Source of the DNA: Mactra quadrangularis
Lineage: Eukaryota; Mollusca; Bivalvia; Venerida; Mactridae
DNA: 64,000 nt
Direction: 5' to 3'
NCBI GenBank assembly: GCA_025267735.1
Contig: CM046301.1
Coordinates: 13,576,190-13,640,189, forward strand
Of this stretch, positions 13,901 through 24,817 are shown piece after piece. The notes beneath the pieces are model-generated. The model saw only the letters and a program-made list of their open reading frames with translations. It was not told the origin of the DNA and did no database searches. Numbering within the stretch: the stretch's first letter is position 1; each line of letters opens with the position of its first letter. The translations under genes and the position numbers were made by a program.

Positions 13901-15396
13901 TTATAGAGAAAATATAGAAGTCAAATTCCTATAACGAAGTATTTGCAATTAAACTGCTTGATATGAGGGAGCCAGTATCGTTCCTCTGTCCACTAATCAT
14001 GTTATCGACCAATGGCAACACATGTATGGATTCTGAAACCCGTTTAGGCCTAAATCCATTAAATTCGGACATTTTAACTAAAATTAGGCTAAGTTTTTGT
14101 ATGAATTATCTGGTGTTTATCAATTCAACTCATAATATGTGTTAAACGTATATTAGCCATAAAATCGGTTGCAAAATTTGGCGTTGTATTACTGAACAAT
14201 TGCTTGTATACTTGCCAGTGTGTTTAGACCGGTGAAAGGAGAACCAACATCTGTATAATAAAACGTAGCGCCAATATAAATATTTAATTGCCGTTAAGCA
14301 ACCAAAGCTCTATTATTGTTTTATTATATCACAATAAGAAGACATAAGAAAACCATTTAGTTGCCAACATTTGTAGTCAACAATACATTTGAGTTTCGAT
14401 TGTCTGTATGCAAGAAATTATTGAAGTAGATAAGTAAACAAGATATACAATCATTTCTAAAGTCTGTTCAATATATTTTCAGATAATGTAAACTTATACA
14501 GACAATTTACATGGCAGAATGTTTCTTTATAGTGTTGAAATCATTCCAAGATTGTATGCGATTGCATTGTAAGAAAATACACAATTTATACAAGAATAAT
14601 GAGTACTGAAACAGAAACCGAACATATTGTATGTCCATAATATATGTTTAATGCTATCCTAACAAGTGCAATTCTTAAAAGGTTTAATTTTTTCTCCATT
14701 ATTGAAATAACAGAAAAAGCGTAGGCCTTTTGGAACAGTAGATGAGTACTGTCTATAAAGAAAACTGTGCTAAGTAAGTTGAACGCAGTAAAATGACAAA
14801 AAATGCGTTGAAACAGCTTTAAACTCAAACCAAATGAAATAGAATAAAACGTAACACAATATAACGATGTTGCAGCTTTTCTCATTCCTCTGAAGTAATG
14901 CATCACTTTGAACTCGATCGGGTTTGTCAGGTCAAGAAAATTGCCGATTAGTTACCATTAGTAATTCACATTTTGACCCGAGAATGGTTATGTTTTCAAA
15001 AGCGCAACAATTTAGTTACCATATTATTAGATTAGCGATGTTCGTTCACTTTGTTTATAACTCCCATCATATTCCTGTATATGAATAGCAAAATAAATTA
15101 TATTATGTTAAATGTCATTTTGAAATCTTAAACCAATTTCTTACATCTCTCTGGGGACAAGTTCAAACAAGTCCATGAAGTGACAGCAGACGATATTTAC
15201 GTGACATCATGAAGTCATAATAGTCACACAATTAAATACTATGTATATCAAAGGTGGGACGGGGAAATTTATATGTGACAAATCGTACTGATATATAATT
15301 AAATCATTTAGCAACAGCATGAAAACTTGTGGAATTTGTCTGTGGAAGCATTTTGTTGGACGGATACTCAGTCTGGGGACACATTACTGTCTTAAG

Positions 15397-15802
15397 CATC
15401 GTCGGCAACCACAGTACTTTCTTCCGTTACGCTCCCTACCTACCGTGGGCAATTTGACTGGTGAAATCTTGTTTTCATGAATATGCATGAGGCAGGGGAG
15501 AGTTATCTTCTTTAAATGAAATCGCATGTTACTACTAAATACTCTTCAATTACAATGACGTTATACTGTGTTTTTCTTCAGCCGCTTAAAAAATATCACG
15601 CGTAGAGGCCGCCTTTTTGAATAGTAAACCAAAGCTTAGTAATAAAACGTAATTTTATTGACTAGTTTTCCGCAGTGGTTTCCTTGTGGAACCAATGAAA
15701 CTGCCTCATTTATTATTCATGAACACGAGATTTCCTAACCAAATGGCTCACGGTACATAACTCAGCAAAGTGGAGTAATGTATCGCGAGATAACCGACGA
15801 TG
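15397..15802. mobile_element. 406-bp non-autonomous TIR element (MULE-like MITE)
   Basis: Begins CATCGTCGG and ends CCGACGATG, a 9-bp inverted terminal repeat. It is flanked by 9-bp near-direct repeats TGTCTTAAG (15388-15396) and TGCCGTAAG (15803-15811). Copy 1 of the duplication has the uninterrupted site 'actgtcgtaaagtaactt' near 5002-5019. A 9-bp target duplication suggests Mutator-like elements, but the short TIR makes the superfamily uncertain. No coding capacity. Confidence 0.75.
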
Positions 15803-15888
15803 TGCCGTAAGATAACTTAAAATCAATGCATCAGATTTAACTTCATATATATGCCAATTTTATCGCAATATACAATGAAAGTTCCGCA

Positions 15889-17705
15889 GTCAGAAGTTTC
15901 CGAGAGCCATTCCTGGAGTTAATGAGGTGCATAGGTATCCATGGATTTGTCGACTTAGTAATTTACCTTTACGTGTAAATGCCATTATTCTGAAAATTAC
16001 ATTGTAATTAAATTTTAGGTTGAGCAAGTTTATTCAATAATCAGCTAAATGAGTATCCAGTAAATTCATCAGTATGCACTTATAATTAATAAGGTTTTAA
16101 TTACATCCGATATGATATTGTATCATTGAGTTTTGCATCAATACTTCTTAGACATTTACGTTGAAATATATCTGACAACAGTAAAATAATCGAGATGCTG
16201 ATTTTACATTTTTCGGCGTAGCTGCCTAAGCCAACTTTTGAACTATTTTAACCAATACTATTTGCTCTACCGTACCTGTTTGTCCAATGAAATTATCTTC
16301 CGGTATAGAGAAATTGGATAGAGGGTATGATACCGTTGGTAATTTACGATAAACAGGTGCGTAGCAAGGACAGTAGTCGCTGACAATTCACCTTGTTTAT
16401 TATAGACCGACTCAAATTAAGATTATTCTATTCTATGCTAATTGAGTATACATTCGCCGTGGTACGCTCCTGATGGTATGACTAAACAGAGAATGTGACT
16501 TATTATACTTTAAACAAAATGAACCCTGTACAGTAAGCGCCGAATATCTTTTTATAGACATTCCTTTTTTAATTTGCTTTAATGTTATCGCAGATAATAC
16601 AATAACTATACAACTACTTTTCGACAATAGTCTTACTCGCCGGAATTTTGTTTTCATTGACACTATTAGATGTTTGCAATCAGCGATGTGTGATAAGTAC
16701 TTTTCATAATAGGATTATGGCAACTCAATTATTACTATATAAGCTTCATCTTAACAGTTCAAGTCATTTGAGGCTAAAAATTCATTAAAACATGAACCTA
16801 GTATATGTTCTTTCAGTGCAAGGCTTCCACTGTCTGTCATCAACTGAGTAACTTCTCACATAAAGACCAATATTCAGTATCTGGGTTCGAAACAACGACT
16901 TTAATTTATTATTTAACAGGTATTCGATTGACTATTCTGTGTGTGACCTTTTTGTTTGAATAACAATACATTTACCCACAAATATAACCATGTGTTTTCT
17001 TATTAACAACTTTTTTGTGGGACAAAATGTAACTTCAAACTATGTTAAATGTGCTAATAGGTAAAGCCATGGAAATGTCCATTACTGAACAGGTAACCCC
17101 ATTTTAAAGATCTTATAAAAGCCAATATTTTTCCCATTCTAACATGTACACATTATACTGTGCCCTCCAAACTTGCAAATAATATGTTAAGGATAAACTT
17201 GTGCTTGCTTAGAATCCCATTACAAGAACGAAGTCATCTGAGCAAAATACAAAATCAACATTTATTAATTTATCAACATTATGCATTGATAACTTTTAAT
17301 TGCAGTAAACTTACTTGCAGATTTGTGATAATTTCTTCTTAAAGGAGTATTTGCTCAAAACCTTTGTAGAGCATTGCATTGATGTGCTTATATAATATCG
17401 TCCTGACGGTGACATTGTCTTTTAAGAGGACGAACTATTTCAAAAAAAACACGATATAAGGCAATAACTCAAACTTTGACAATGTCATCCGAATTTCCCA
17501 AAATGACGACAGAATTCACAACAAACATAGACAAAATTCTATCCAAGGTATGACTTTGATATCAAATCACACATACTCATGTAATATTCTCTTTCAACAT
17601 CTGAGTGTCTATGTCATGTCTTCACGCAACAACAGAAGGCAATACTTGAAAATACATCATCACTTACTGTCAGGTAAAGGTGTTGTGACAAAAGTCTTAC
17701 AAATG
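15889..17705. other. Non-coding DNA, no gene recognised
   Basis: About 1.8 kb right of the duplication. Frames are short and without motifs. Nothing in it can be assigned with confidence. Confidence 0.55.
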
Positions 17706-17873
17706 TTTCCACTTCCAAATCACGCAATGTCAAGATGGCATTACCAGTTCCCACTTCTAAATCACGCAATGTCAAGATGGCATTACCAGTTCCCACTTCT
17801 AAATCACGTAATGCCAAGATGGCATTACCAGTTCCCACTTCTAAATCACGTAATGTCAAGATGGCAAAACCAC
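17706..17873. repeat. 42-bp minisatellite, four copies
   Basis: Four units start at 17706, 17748, 17790 and 17832, each like 'ttcccacttctaaatcacg' + 'caatgtcaagatggcat' + 'taccag'. Units 2 to 4 differ at only a few bases; unit 1 and the end of unit 4 are the most diverged. The period is a multiple of three, which keeps frames open on both strands (17550-17912 plus, 17614-17859 minus). That explains the open frames without needing a gene. Confidence 0.95.
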
Positions 17874-18274
17874 GTGACTATGACATCACAAATACTACGG
17901 TTTAAAAGATAAAACCATGTAAAATCAACTTCGACTCGAAGATTTAAAGAGCTGTAAGTTTTTTAATTTTGTCAGATTTGAATGATACCTACGCGAGGCT
18001 AAGCAGAAATGTGTAAACTAGTTGCTGCGCATCACATCGCATCGAAACGCCATGTTTATACGGTTAGGTTTTCCAACATTTTGAGTAACTATTTCTTTCC
18101 CGTCTGTTACAGTTACAAGTCGTTGTCTTTGTTTGAAGAGGAAAACACGATGGTATATTCGATAAAAAAAATCATATTTGCAAAACAAACAAAGCTGTTT
18201 CCAAATTATGAATTTGTTTTCCGCTTGTGTGTTATATTCATATACAACTAATGAAACTAACCTTTTGTTGGTCT

Positions 18275-18505
18275 TGCCGTCCAGATATGACATTTCGGCT
18301 TGTATATCTTTAGATCGTGGGTTCGAGCCCGGTCGCGGTAGGTCATACCCTATACATGAGTTGTCGGCCTCGTGGTAGGGTAAGTTAGTACTGGTGATAG
18401 AAAAGTATCCATGAAACCTATAGTAGGAAAAGCTGGCCGTATATTTATGACGTAATATGTGTTGAATACGACGTTAAAAAAACCAAAAACAAACAAGTAT
18501 ATCTT
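18275..18505 (+). mobile_element. SINE, second family (S-B)
   Basis: Plus-strand tRNA-like head with a near-perfect B box 'gggttcgagcccggtcgcgg' (18319-18338). The body contains 'ggtagggtaagttagtactg' and 'gaaaagctggccgtat', and the 3' tail is 'tgttgaatacgacgtta' plus an A-rich end. The tail nearly matches that of family S-A at 23468-23765 although the heads and bodies differ. Confidence 0.75.
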
Positions 18506-20340
18506 TATTTGAAATAAAATGTCCAATCTCAATCAACATCAGTTTCCGTTGTTTTTGGCCTCATGTCATACTTGCAGACACCAGTGAGTGACATCGTATG
18601 AATATATCGGAAATGGTAGGTACATATAGCTTTTAGCACAAATTACATTATTATTACTTGCTAAGCTTCATCCATTGTTTTATGTTTTCATCAATCTTAT
18701 ATTATACGCTATTCTCAATTCTCAATTCTTATAAGTTGTAATATTTCCAAAGCCTACGAATTCCCTGAAAAGTAGTATGAATTCTATATATTATGATTAG
18801 TTACAAATGGGATATATGACAGTTTATTACTTTACAAATTATTTCCTAACGATATGAATTTGGGAATGTTAAAAGTATCATTGAATGATTAAAAACTGAT
18901 AAAACCTTAACAAATTGAATATTGGATGACATCATGACAAAATTGTGACTTAGTGTTTAATTCTTTAGCTAGATTATTTTATGGAAGCTTTTTGCAACAA
19001 CTTTTTATGTGTGTCTTTTGTGCCACCTAGTTGTGTTGTCTGAGAAGGCAACATACAAGGGTTACTTTCGGCGGCGGTGGCGGCGTCGTCCACTACTTGG
19101 TTGTCAAAGGCATAAGTCCATTTCTATTCAAGCTGCTGACTCGAAACTTCATAGGTGGATAAACATAACCTTGAAAATGTTAAGTGCACAAAAACTATAA
19201 CTCTTTGCTACATACTGCTGAAGTTTTTGCCCTTTCTTGCATTTTCTGGACCTGGGCATTATTCCAATGCTATTTAAGAATCGAGCCACTGACGTAAAAC
19301 TTCGCTGGTGGTTTGACCTGATAGTGGAGACGTGCAGTGCACAGGAATCAAAACTTTAGTCGGGTGGCACATTTGCATCGCGGAGTTCTAGACAGCGTAA
19401 TGTTACCTGCTGCATTCATCAGTTTGGTGAAATTGACCCATTTATGAGTGAGTTATATTTGTTTTAAAACAATAACATAACACGGACAAGTGCAACTATA
19501 CATAACATAAATACAGGACATGCGCAATGTCTCCGTGTGCTTACACAAAGTAAATTGAGCATTTTATTGTTTTGGTCGCATTCTGAACTATTCAGTTATG
19601 ATAATAGGTGGTTATATAATTCTCAGAGCAAGCGTACAATTATCATCAATTATAATGTAAAAGAAGGGAAGATCATATACAAACCAGATTGACAGCTCCA
19701 TTCATGGAATATAACAGATAAAAACAACAACATGGTGAATGGGTGCTAATATTAGAACCGATTTGACAGTTTTATTAATTCCCACGTAAAGGGTATTGTT
19801 TTCATGGCAATGCTTTTACGCCAGTCATGTTATACGTGATTTTTATTATTGTTTTGTTTTGATTTTTTGTCGCTTTTTGTATCATTAAAAAGATATGTGT
19901 GATTCGCGTTGTCATCGCTGTGAATTTTTAATGAAAAGAATAGATCTATATATGTGTCATCATTGTTTTTGGTTGGTATTCATTACTGTCACCTGCTTTG
20001 TCATTTTATCAATGGAAATATTAATATGTTACTTTTTTCTCTCAACGTCTGCTTGCTAATCACTGAGTTCAAATTCTATTACCTCGAAATATGTAGCATG
20101 TAATATGTATGTACAGGGTTCTAAACATCAGATTTGACATGCTACATATGAGATACATGAGTCGATCTAGATAATATCAATAAGCAAAGATATTATTTAG
20201 TTAAGACTCCCTCAAGTCTTCATTAAACGACTTTTTTCATGCACGTTCTAATAAATTCAATTTTTCAAAAAAATATGCACGTAAAACCTATTTAATACAA
20301 AAAAATTAAAAAATATGAGTATAGAAATAAATAAAAACTA
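18506..20340. other. Non-coding DNA with small repeats
   Basis: No gene recognised. A GC-rich patch near 19068-19090 ('ggcggcggtggcggcgtcgt') lies inside what looks like an old interspersed repeat (about 19000-19440). An inverted pair 'atatgtagcatgtaa' (about 20088) / 'ttgacatgctacatat' (about 20133) can form a small hairpin. Confidence 0.45.
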
Positions 20341-20344
20341 AGGC

Positions 20345-20430
20345 TTTAAAGGGTTTTGAACCAGCGAACCCTGTTAGGTTCTATCAACAGCTTATTATTT
20401 GAACCTTTCACCTACCCTACTGTGCTATTT
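20345..20430 (-). repeat. tRNA-like SINE head, third family
   Basis: On the minus strand: 'tagcacagtagggtagg' ... 'gggttcgctggttcaaaacc'. A related minus-strand head lies at 27405-27482 ('cagcacagtaggttagga' ... 'gctggttcaaaacc'). The body to the left is AT-rich and short. Not a functional tRNA: no paired acceptor stem is visible. Confidence 0.5.
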
Positions 20431-21706
20431 TAGTTCCTAAATGAGATGGCAAGCAATGACAGTTAAACATTATAAAATTGACTAAACTATTTTCTCACCT
20501 CCGTATTTGTATTTTACACTTTGTTTAGAGATTAAAGGATTGTTTAATGTTGAATTTGGTCGCAAGTCTCAACGCATTGCCTATGTAATAACGGAAATGT
20601 GTATTTTCGGCTCTCAAGAGCCTAGATATAATGCATGTTCAAGCATTTTATTTCTGGTAATTTACGGAAATGAATTCTTTTTTGGCTCTAACGTGATAAT
20701 ATCAGACGTATTGCCGCATCGTTTTGTACGAAGACGTGAATGTGTTTTGTTCGAATTTTGTGCTTTCCTATGTTGAAGGACTGTAGTGTCTACTAGTGAT
20801 TCATTTTCTGCTTTGACATGCGTATTTTTTCAATAAATCAAAAAGTATTGAATAATATACATGTATTAATGCATAGGACGATACTGGATAGCTAAAGCTT
20901 ATGAAGGGACAGTGTTGGAATACTGCATGGACGAAGTAAAACACTTGACCTGAATATTTGGACTTGAGAAGAAATCGTTGTTTTTTATAGAAAATGTGTA
21001 GAAATACGTATTACATCTGCGCAGTACTAACATGACTGATAATAGTAGACATAAAGATTGCGTGAATACTTTTAACCTAAATAGCGTTTACCATAATTTT
21101 GATCTAGAATTTCTATGTAATAGGTCTGAAATTGTCTCACTACTTTCTGATTTCATAATCATATGATGTAAATGCATTTTCTCCAGCCACAGATGTACCG
21201 TTAAGGACAATAAAATAGACAATATAATAGATAATAATGAATGATAAACTTATAACAATCAATATTACTTAAAGTGGTTTCTAGATCGTAGAACAGAAAT
21301 CATAGCAGTTAAATGGCTGGTAACTTTTGTTGTTTTTTGTTGTTGTTTTGTTTTGTTTGATTTTAACGAGTGTCCGTCCGCTCAATAAGGATTCATTATG
21401 TGCTGAACCCGGTGTGTGAGTCTCAATTTAAAAAAAATAGCCTTCGTTAAGTTTTTAAAATTTATGAAAATAAATCCTTATTTAATTCATATCAGAAATA
21501 ATTTCTTATTTGCCAAAATCATAAGTAACTACCAAACTTCTTCGATGATATGCGTAGAAAAATGTCGCGTAGTTCCGAGTGGCTTTTAAACATGGCTCTG
21601 TGAAACATTGGATCAATATATCAGACACCTATACAGAACAAATCCTCTGCACAACAACAGCTTTTGATATTTCCGTTAGACAAACACGACCTTTAAACAG
21701 CATTAT
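20431..21706. other. Non-coding DNA, no gene recognised
   Basis: Short open frames without motifs (for example 20507-20776), with T-rich tracts near 21330-21360. No supported feature. Confidence 0.5.
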
Positions 21707-21873
21707 ACACTTATTTTATGGGTGTTTTGGGAATAGTCAAAACCGAGGTATCAGGGACAACTTAAGAACTGTTGCCCGAGGCCGTTAGGCCGAGGGCAAC
21801 AGTTCTTAATGTTGTCCCTGATACCGAGGGATAATAGTTCTGACTGTTCCCCAAACACCCATGCAATAAGTGT
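21707..21873. repeat. 167-bp long palindrome (foldback)
   Basis: Both halves can be read outward from a 4-base GTTA centre (21784-21787). The inner arms are 'aagaactgttgcccgaggcc' and 'ggccgagggcaacagttctt', then 'ggtatcagggacaac' and 'gttgtccctgatacc'. The outer arms are 'acacttattttatgggtgtt' and 'aacacccatgcaataagtgt'. Pairing is near-perfect in the inner 80 bp and looser outside. Further copies of 'gagggcaacagt' occur at about 22161 and 22182, so it belongs to a larger repeat family. Confidence 0.9.
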
Positions 21874-22916
21874 TTTATTACCTAATGCAAGTACAGATAT
21901 AACATGGCAATAAAGATAGTTTCAGAAGCGGATGACATTACGTGTGCTTAGCGAGTCCCGATTCTCAGCAAAAGTTCGAGATCCCTCTCTTCAATGTCTT
22001 CAAACCGCGACATATCGTAGATATTTTCAACAGAATTTACTTTTTTCTACTTTTCGTTTGGTAACTGTAAAGACGCTTGCAATGATCTCGCATGGACGCT
22101 TGGAGTTTTTTTAAAGCGGTTACTTCCCTTGGCACTTCACTCTATGAAACAGTTCGCACGTGAGGGCAACAGTTCGCACGCGAGGGCAACAGTCAAAACT
22201 GTTTCATGCGCAGTGGCGTTGCGCAGTAAAACATAACAGGTTTAATCCGGTTTCACTCAGAATAGTTGAAAAACAGTTAAAAATAGCAAATTGACATTTA
22301 TATAGAGCATGAGGTAATAACATACTTTATTCCCTCCAAGTGGGAGTTGTTCAAGTTGTATTGTAAAGAGAAATCTGATCGCGTTGACCCTGGTTCTGAA
22401 TTAGTTTCTTACTTTATTAATTTAACTTTTTCTCAAGAGTAATATTATGACTGTTTAAATTCTGTTTCTACTCTGTAATCTTGGTTGAATTTATGGCATT
22501 GATATTCTTGGAAAATTCAGAAATTCTGATAATATAAAGATATCTTAATATTATTCTACATTGTTTGTGTCCCATGACATTACAAAATATCTCAATATTT
22601 CCTCCTTTGATAAACTGTTCAGTCTGTAGAAAATAATAAATTGATATCATAAATTTAAATTACCATATTGTCCCCGCATGAAACTCTGATACAATCGTAT
22701 TTGCTACATGTCATGTCGCAAAAGTTACGGGACCCTGGTCGAGCCATTTTAAACGTCGCCGGCGCTTTTACAGATCGACACTCGACAATAGTAAATGACA
22801 TCGCCCGATGTCGACAGTTGGATGGCACGATCAGGTTTCCGTACACATTGGTTTGAGGATTTTTTTAATTTTTCCATTACAGGCATGTAAACTTTTATCA
22901 TTTTTATCAAGCAATA
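21874..22916. other. Non-coding DNA flanking the palindrome
   Basis: Contains two tandem 'cgcacg(t/c)gagggcaacagt' units at about 22154-22193, probably part of the same repeat as the palindrome. No gene recognised. Confidence 0.45.
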
Positions 22917-23224
22917 ACCCGGGTCGGTAGCGCAGTTGGTAACGCGACTGGGTTTCTATTCTAGTGTCCCAATTTTAGGTTATTTTACGGCATCCAGCTC
23001 ACCTAACCTAGCTTTCCTGGACCCTTGTCTATAACCAGTACTCACCTACCCTTTCACAAGACCGGAAACTTCTACATATATCTTATAAATGGAGGAAAAT
23101 TGACATTATTGTCTAATTTTCATGGAAGGGTATAACCTCCCCAGATGTGATGCAAACCCGTACCCCCTTCGGGATACTAGATTAGAAAACCAGGCGCTAT
23201 ACCAACTGCGCTACCGACCCGGGT
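22917..23224. mobile_element. SINE-derived element with tRNA-like heads at both ends
   Basis: The left end reads 'cccgggtcggtagcgcagtt' + 'ggtaacgcgactgg'. The right end, on the minus strand, reads the same first 20 bases followed by 'ggtatagcgcctgg'. The two tRNA-like heads therefore act as terminal inverted repeats of about 55 bp. The interior, read from the right, resembles the S-B body ('gggtaggtgagtactggtta', 'gaaagctagg'). TAA flanks both ends (22914-22916; from about 23224). Either a head-to-head SINE fusion or a MITE built from SINE ends. Confidence 0.65.
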
Positions 23225-23467
23225 AAGTTACAAAGTACTATGAAGGTAAATGTTTAAGAAGTTGTTACACTGTATACATTAACAACTTAATTGACAAATA
23301 AAGAATTTGCGATGCTTCGAAACATTTCCTGGAATCATAATTATCGCTAATTATATAACAATGCACGGTTGGTTATTCCATTATCCGTGTGTGACGAATG
23401 AAATCTAGATGTTTGTAAAGATTTAAAAACGGTCCTTGAAACATATACTGCGCGTGTTGTTTTTGTA

Positions 23468-23765
23468 TAGCTGTAGAACGCTTTAAAGCATAAGTCAAGA
23501 GATCGAAGGTTCGTAGGTTCAATTCCCTTGCGGAATATACTTTCGAGGAGATTGGTCATACAATAATTTCTACGACTATTCTGCCTCACATCACTGATTC
23601 TAAATCATGAAGGTCAGTTGTCAGTCACTCACGGAAGTGTTGCTAATTCAGAGATTTAGCCTTTCCAGGAAAGATGAGAAGGTTGACTGACCGCCGAAAT
23701 ATTACCTAACTGTGCAATGTGTTGATACGACGTTAAACAAAACTAAAAACAATAATAAAACATAA
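23468..23765 (+). mobile_element. SINE, family S-A, near full length
   Basis: Plus strand. The head ends with 'ggttcgtaggttcaattccc' (B box). The body has 'atactttcgaggagattggt', 'ggtcagttgtcagtcactca', 'ttagcctttccaggaaag' and 'gaaggttgactgaccgc'. The tail is 'aatgtgttgatacgacgtta' + A-rich. It is the best reference copy for the S-A family in this window. Confidence 0.8.
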
Positions 23766-24496
23766 ACATATTATTATGATTTATTTCTCATTCTTAGGTC
23801 CAATTTCAATCCAAACGAGATTCGTACTACTAGTATATAGATGATTTAAATTATGTATTAATCAATATTATCGAACATACTGATGATGACAAGCGATTGT
23901 CTAGTAGACGACTTGTAAACTGAGTCTGGCACCAAGGTCGGTTGTGGCGATAATTGTTATAGATTTGATATGTAATGATGACAATTATGCAAAATTGGTA
24001 TATGATTTAGCAACCAAAACGTTAAGCTTATCTAAATAACAAAACGTTTATGTCATGAATTCGATAAACAAATATTTGATAGATTTAATAACTCTGGTTT
24101 CATTTACATAATAGCATTATGGAAACGGTATAACAAACAATGTGATTTATTTAAAACATCTCAAGTAGTCAAGTAAAGGTGTGTCAACGGACAAGAGGGC
24201 TGGAAATATTAACTTTTCAACTTTAGGAGTCGGATAAGTCTGCCATGGGAATTCCATACCCCTGTATAATATGCTTTTTACGAAACTAGTGCCTTTGATG
24301 TAAGTTCAACTAACTCTTGGTATGTTTAATCAAAGTACTGAAAGTACTGTTGGAAGGAATTTTTGAACGATTTTAGGAGTCCAAAGTTACTATTTCGATA
24401 TCCATCATCATATCTCTATCATTCATAATCGAATGTGTTTCATATTTCATTTTACATGCATATTATGCTACTGATCGAGAAGTTGTATGTTTTGAT
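23766..24496. other. Non-coding DNA, no gene recognised
   Basis: About 730 bp of AT-rich sequence; nothing supported. Confidence 0.5.
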
Positions 24497-24690
24497 TCAT
24501 GGGCAGGGCATACTTTCGTGGAGCTATGCCATGAAATAATTTCTACGGTCATTCTCCCTCCTACCACTGATTCTAAATCATTTTAATACGGCAGTATTCA
24601 GTCACTGAATTGCATCTAGTAGTAATCCAGAGATTGAGTCTTTTCAGGAACAGGTGGATTGCTGGTCACGATGTAACCTAAACAATTTGT
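24497..24690 (+). mobile_element. SINE, family S-A, truncated
   Basis: Plus strand. 'gcatactttcgtggagctat', 'ttctacggtcattctccctc', 'cagtcactgaattgcat' and 'ttttcaggaacaggtgg' match the S-A body in order. Head and tail are missing or decayed. Confidence 0.65.
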
Positions 24691-24702
24691 TGCCATTGAG
24701 TT

Positions 24703-24745
24703 AAGGCCACAACAAATTGATTACATGTTCTATGTGTTTTGTTCT
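24703..24745 (+). repeat. Solo end of the 58134-58349 MITE family
   Basis: 'ttaaggccacaacaaattga' followed by 'ttacatgttctatg' matches the left end of the complete MITE at 58134-58349. Nearby 'gaagcgagcgaaagcgaag' (24799-24817) resembles that element's CGCTCGCTCGC interior, inverted. No right terminus is found, so this is a truncated or decayed copy. Confidence 0.6.
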
Positions 24746-24817
24746 AAAGAATTTAGCTAAAGAGCAATTAAATTCTTTTTCCATATTTTGAATTTTGAGA
24801 AGCGAGCGAAAGCGAAG

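Larger units (their letters stand above)
8430..15888 (+). repeat. Segmental duplication, copy 2 (expanded by insertions)
   Basis: Direct-orientation partner of 1-5088. It is about 2.4 kb longer because it contains extra sequence: a mollusc-type repeat (about 9015-9540), a SINE (10698-10989), unrelated DNA at about 13060-13670, about 400 bp at 13800-14205, and a TIR element (15397-15802). Sequence matching copy 1 resumes after each. No gene is seen; open frames here are short and have no recognisable motifs. Confidence 0.88.

Noticed and set aside
17550..17912. 120-codon frame with a repeated Trp-His-Tyr-Gln peptide
   Set aside because: Produced by the 42-bp minisatellite; the same array is open on the other strand too, and flanking codons show no conservation signal.
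22917..22971. Functional tRNA gene
   Set aside because: A-box-like sequence is present but there is no proper B box at the right distance and no paired acceptor stem; it is a SINE head repeated in inverse at the other end of the element.
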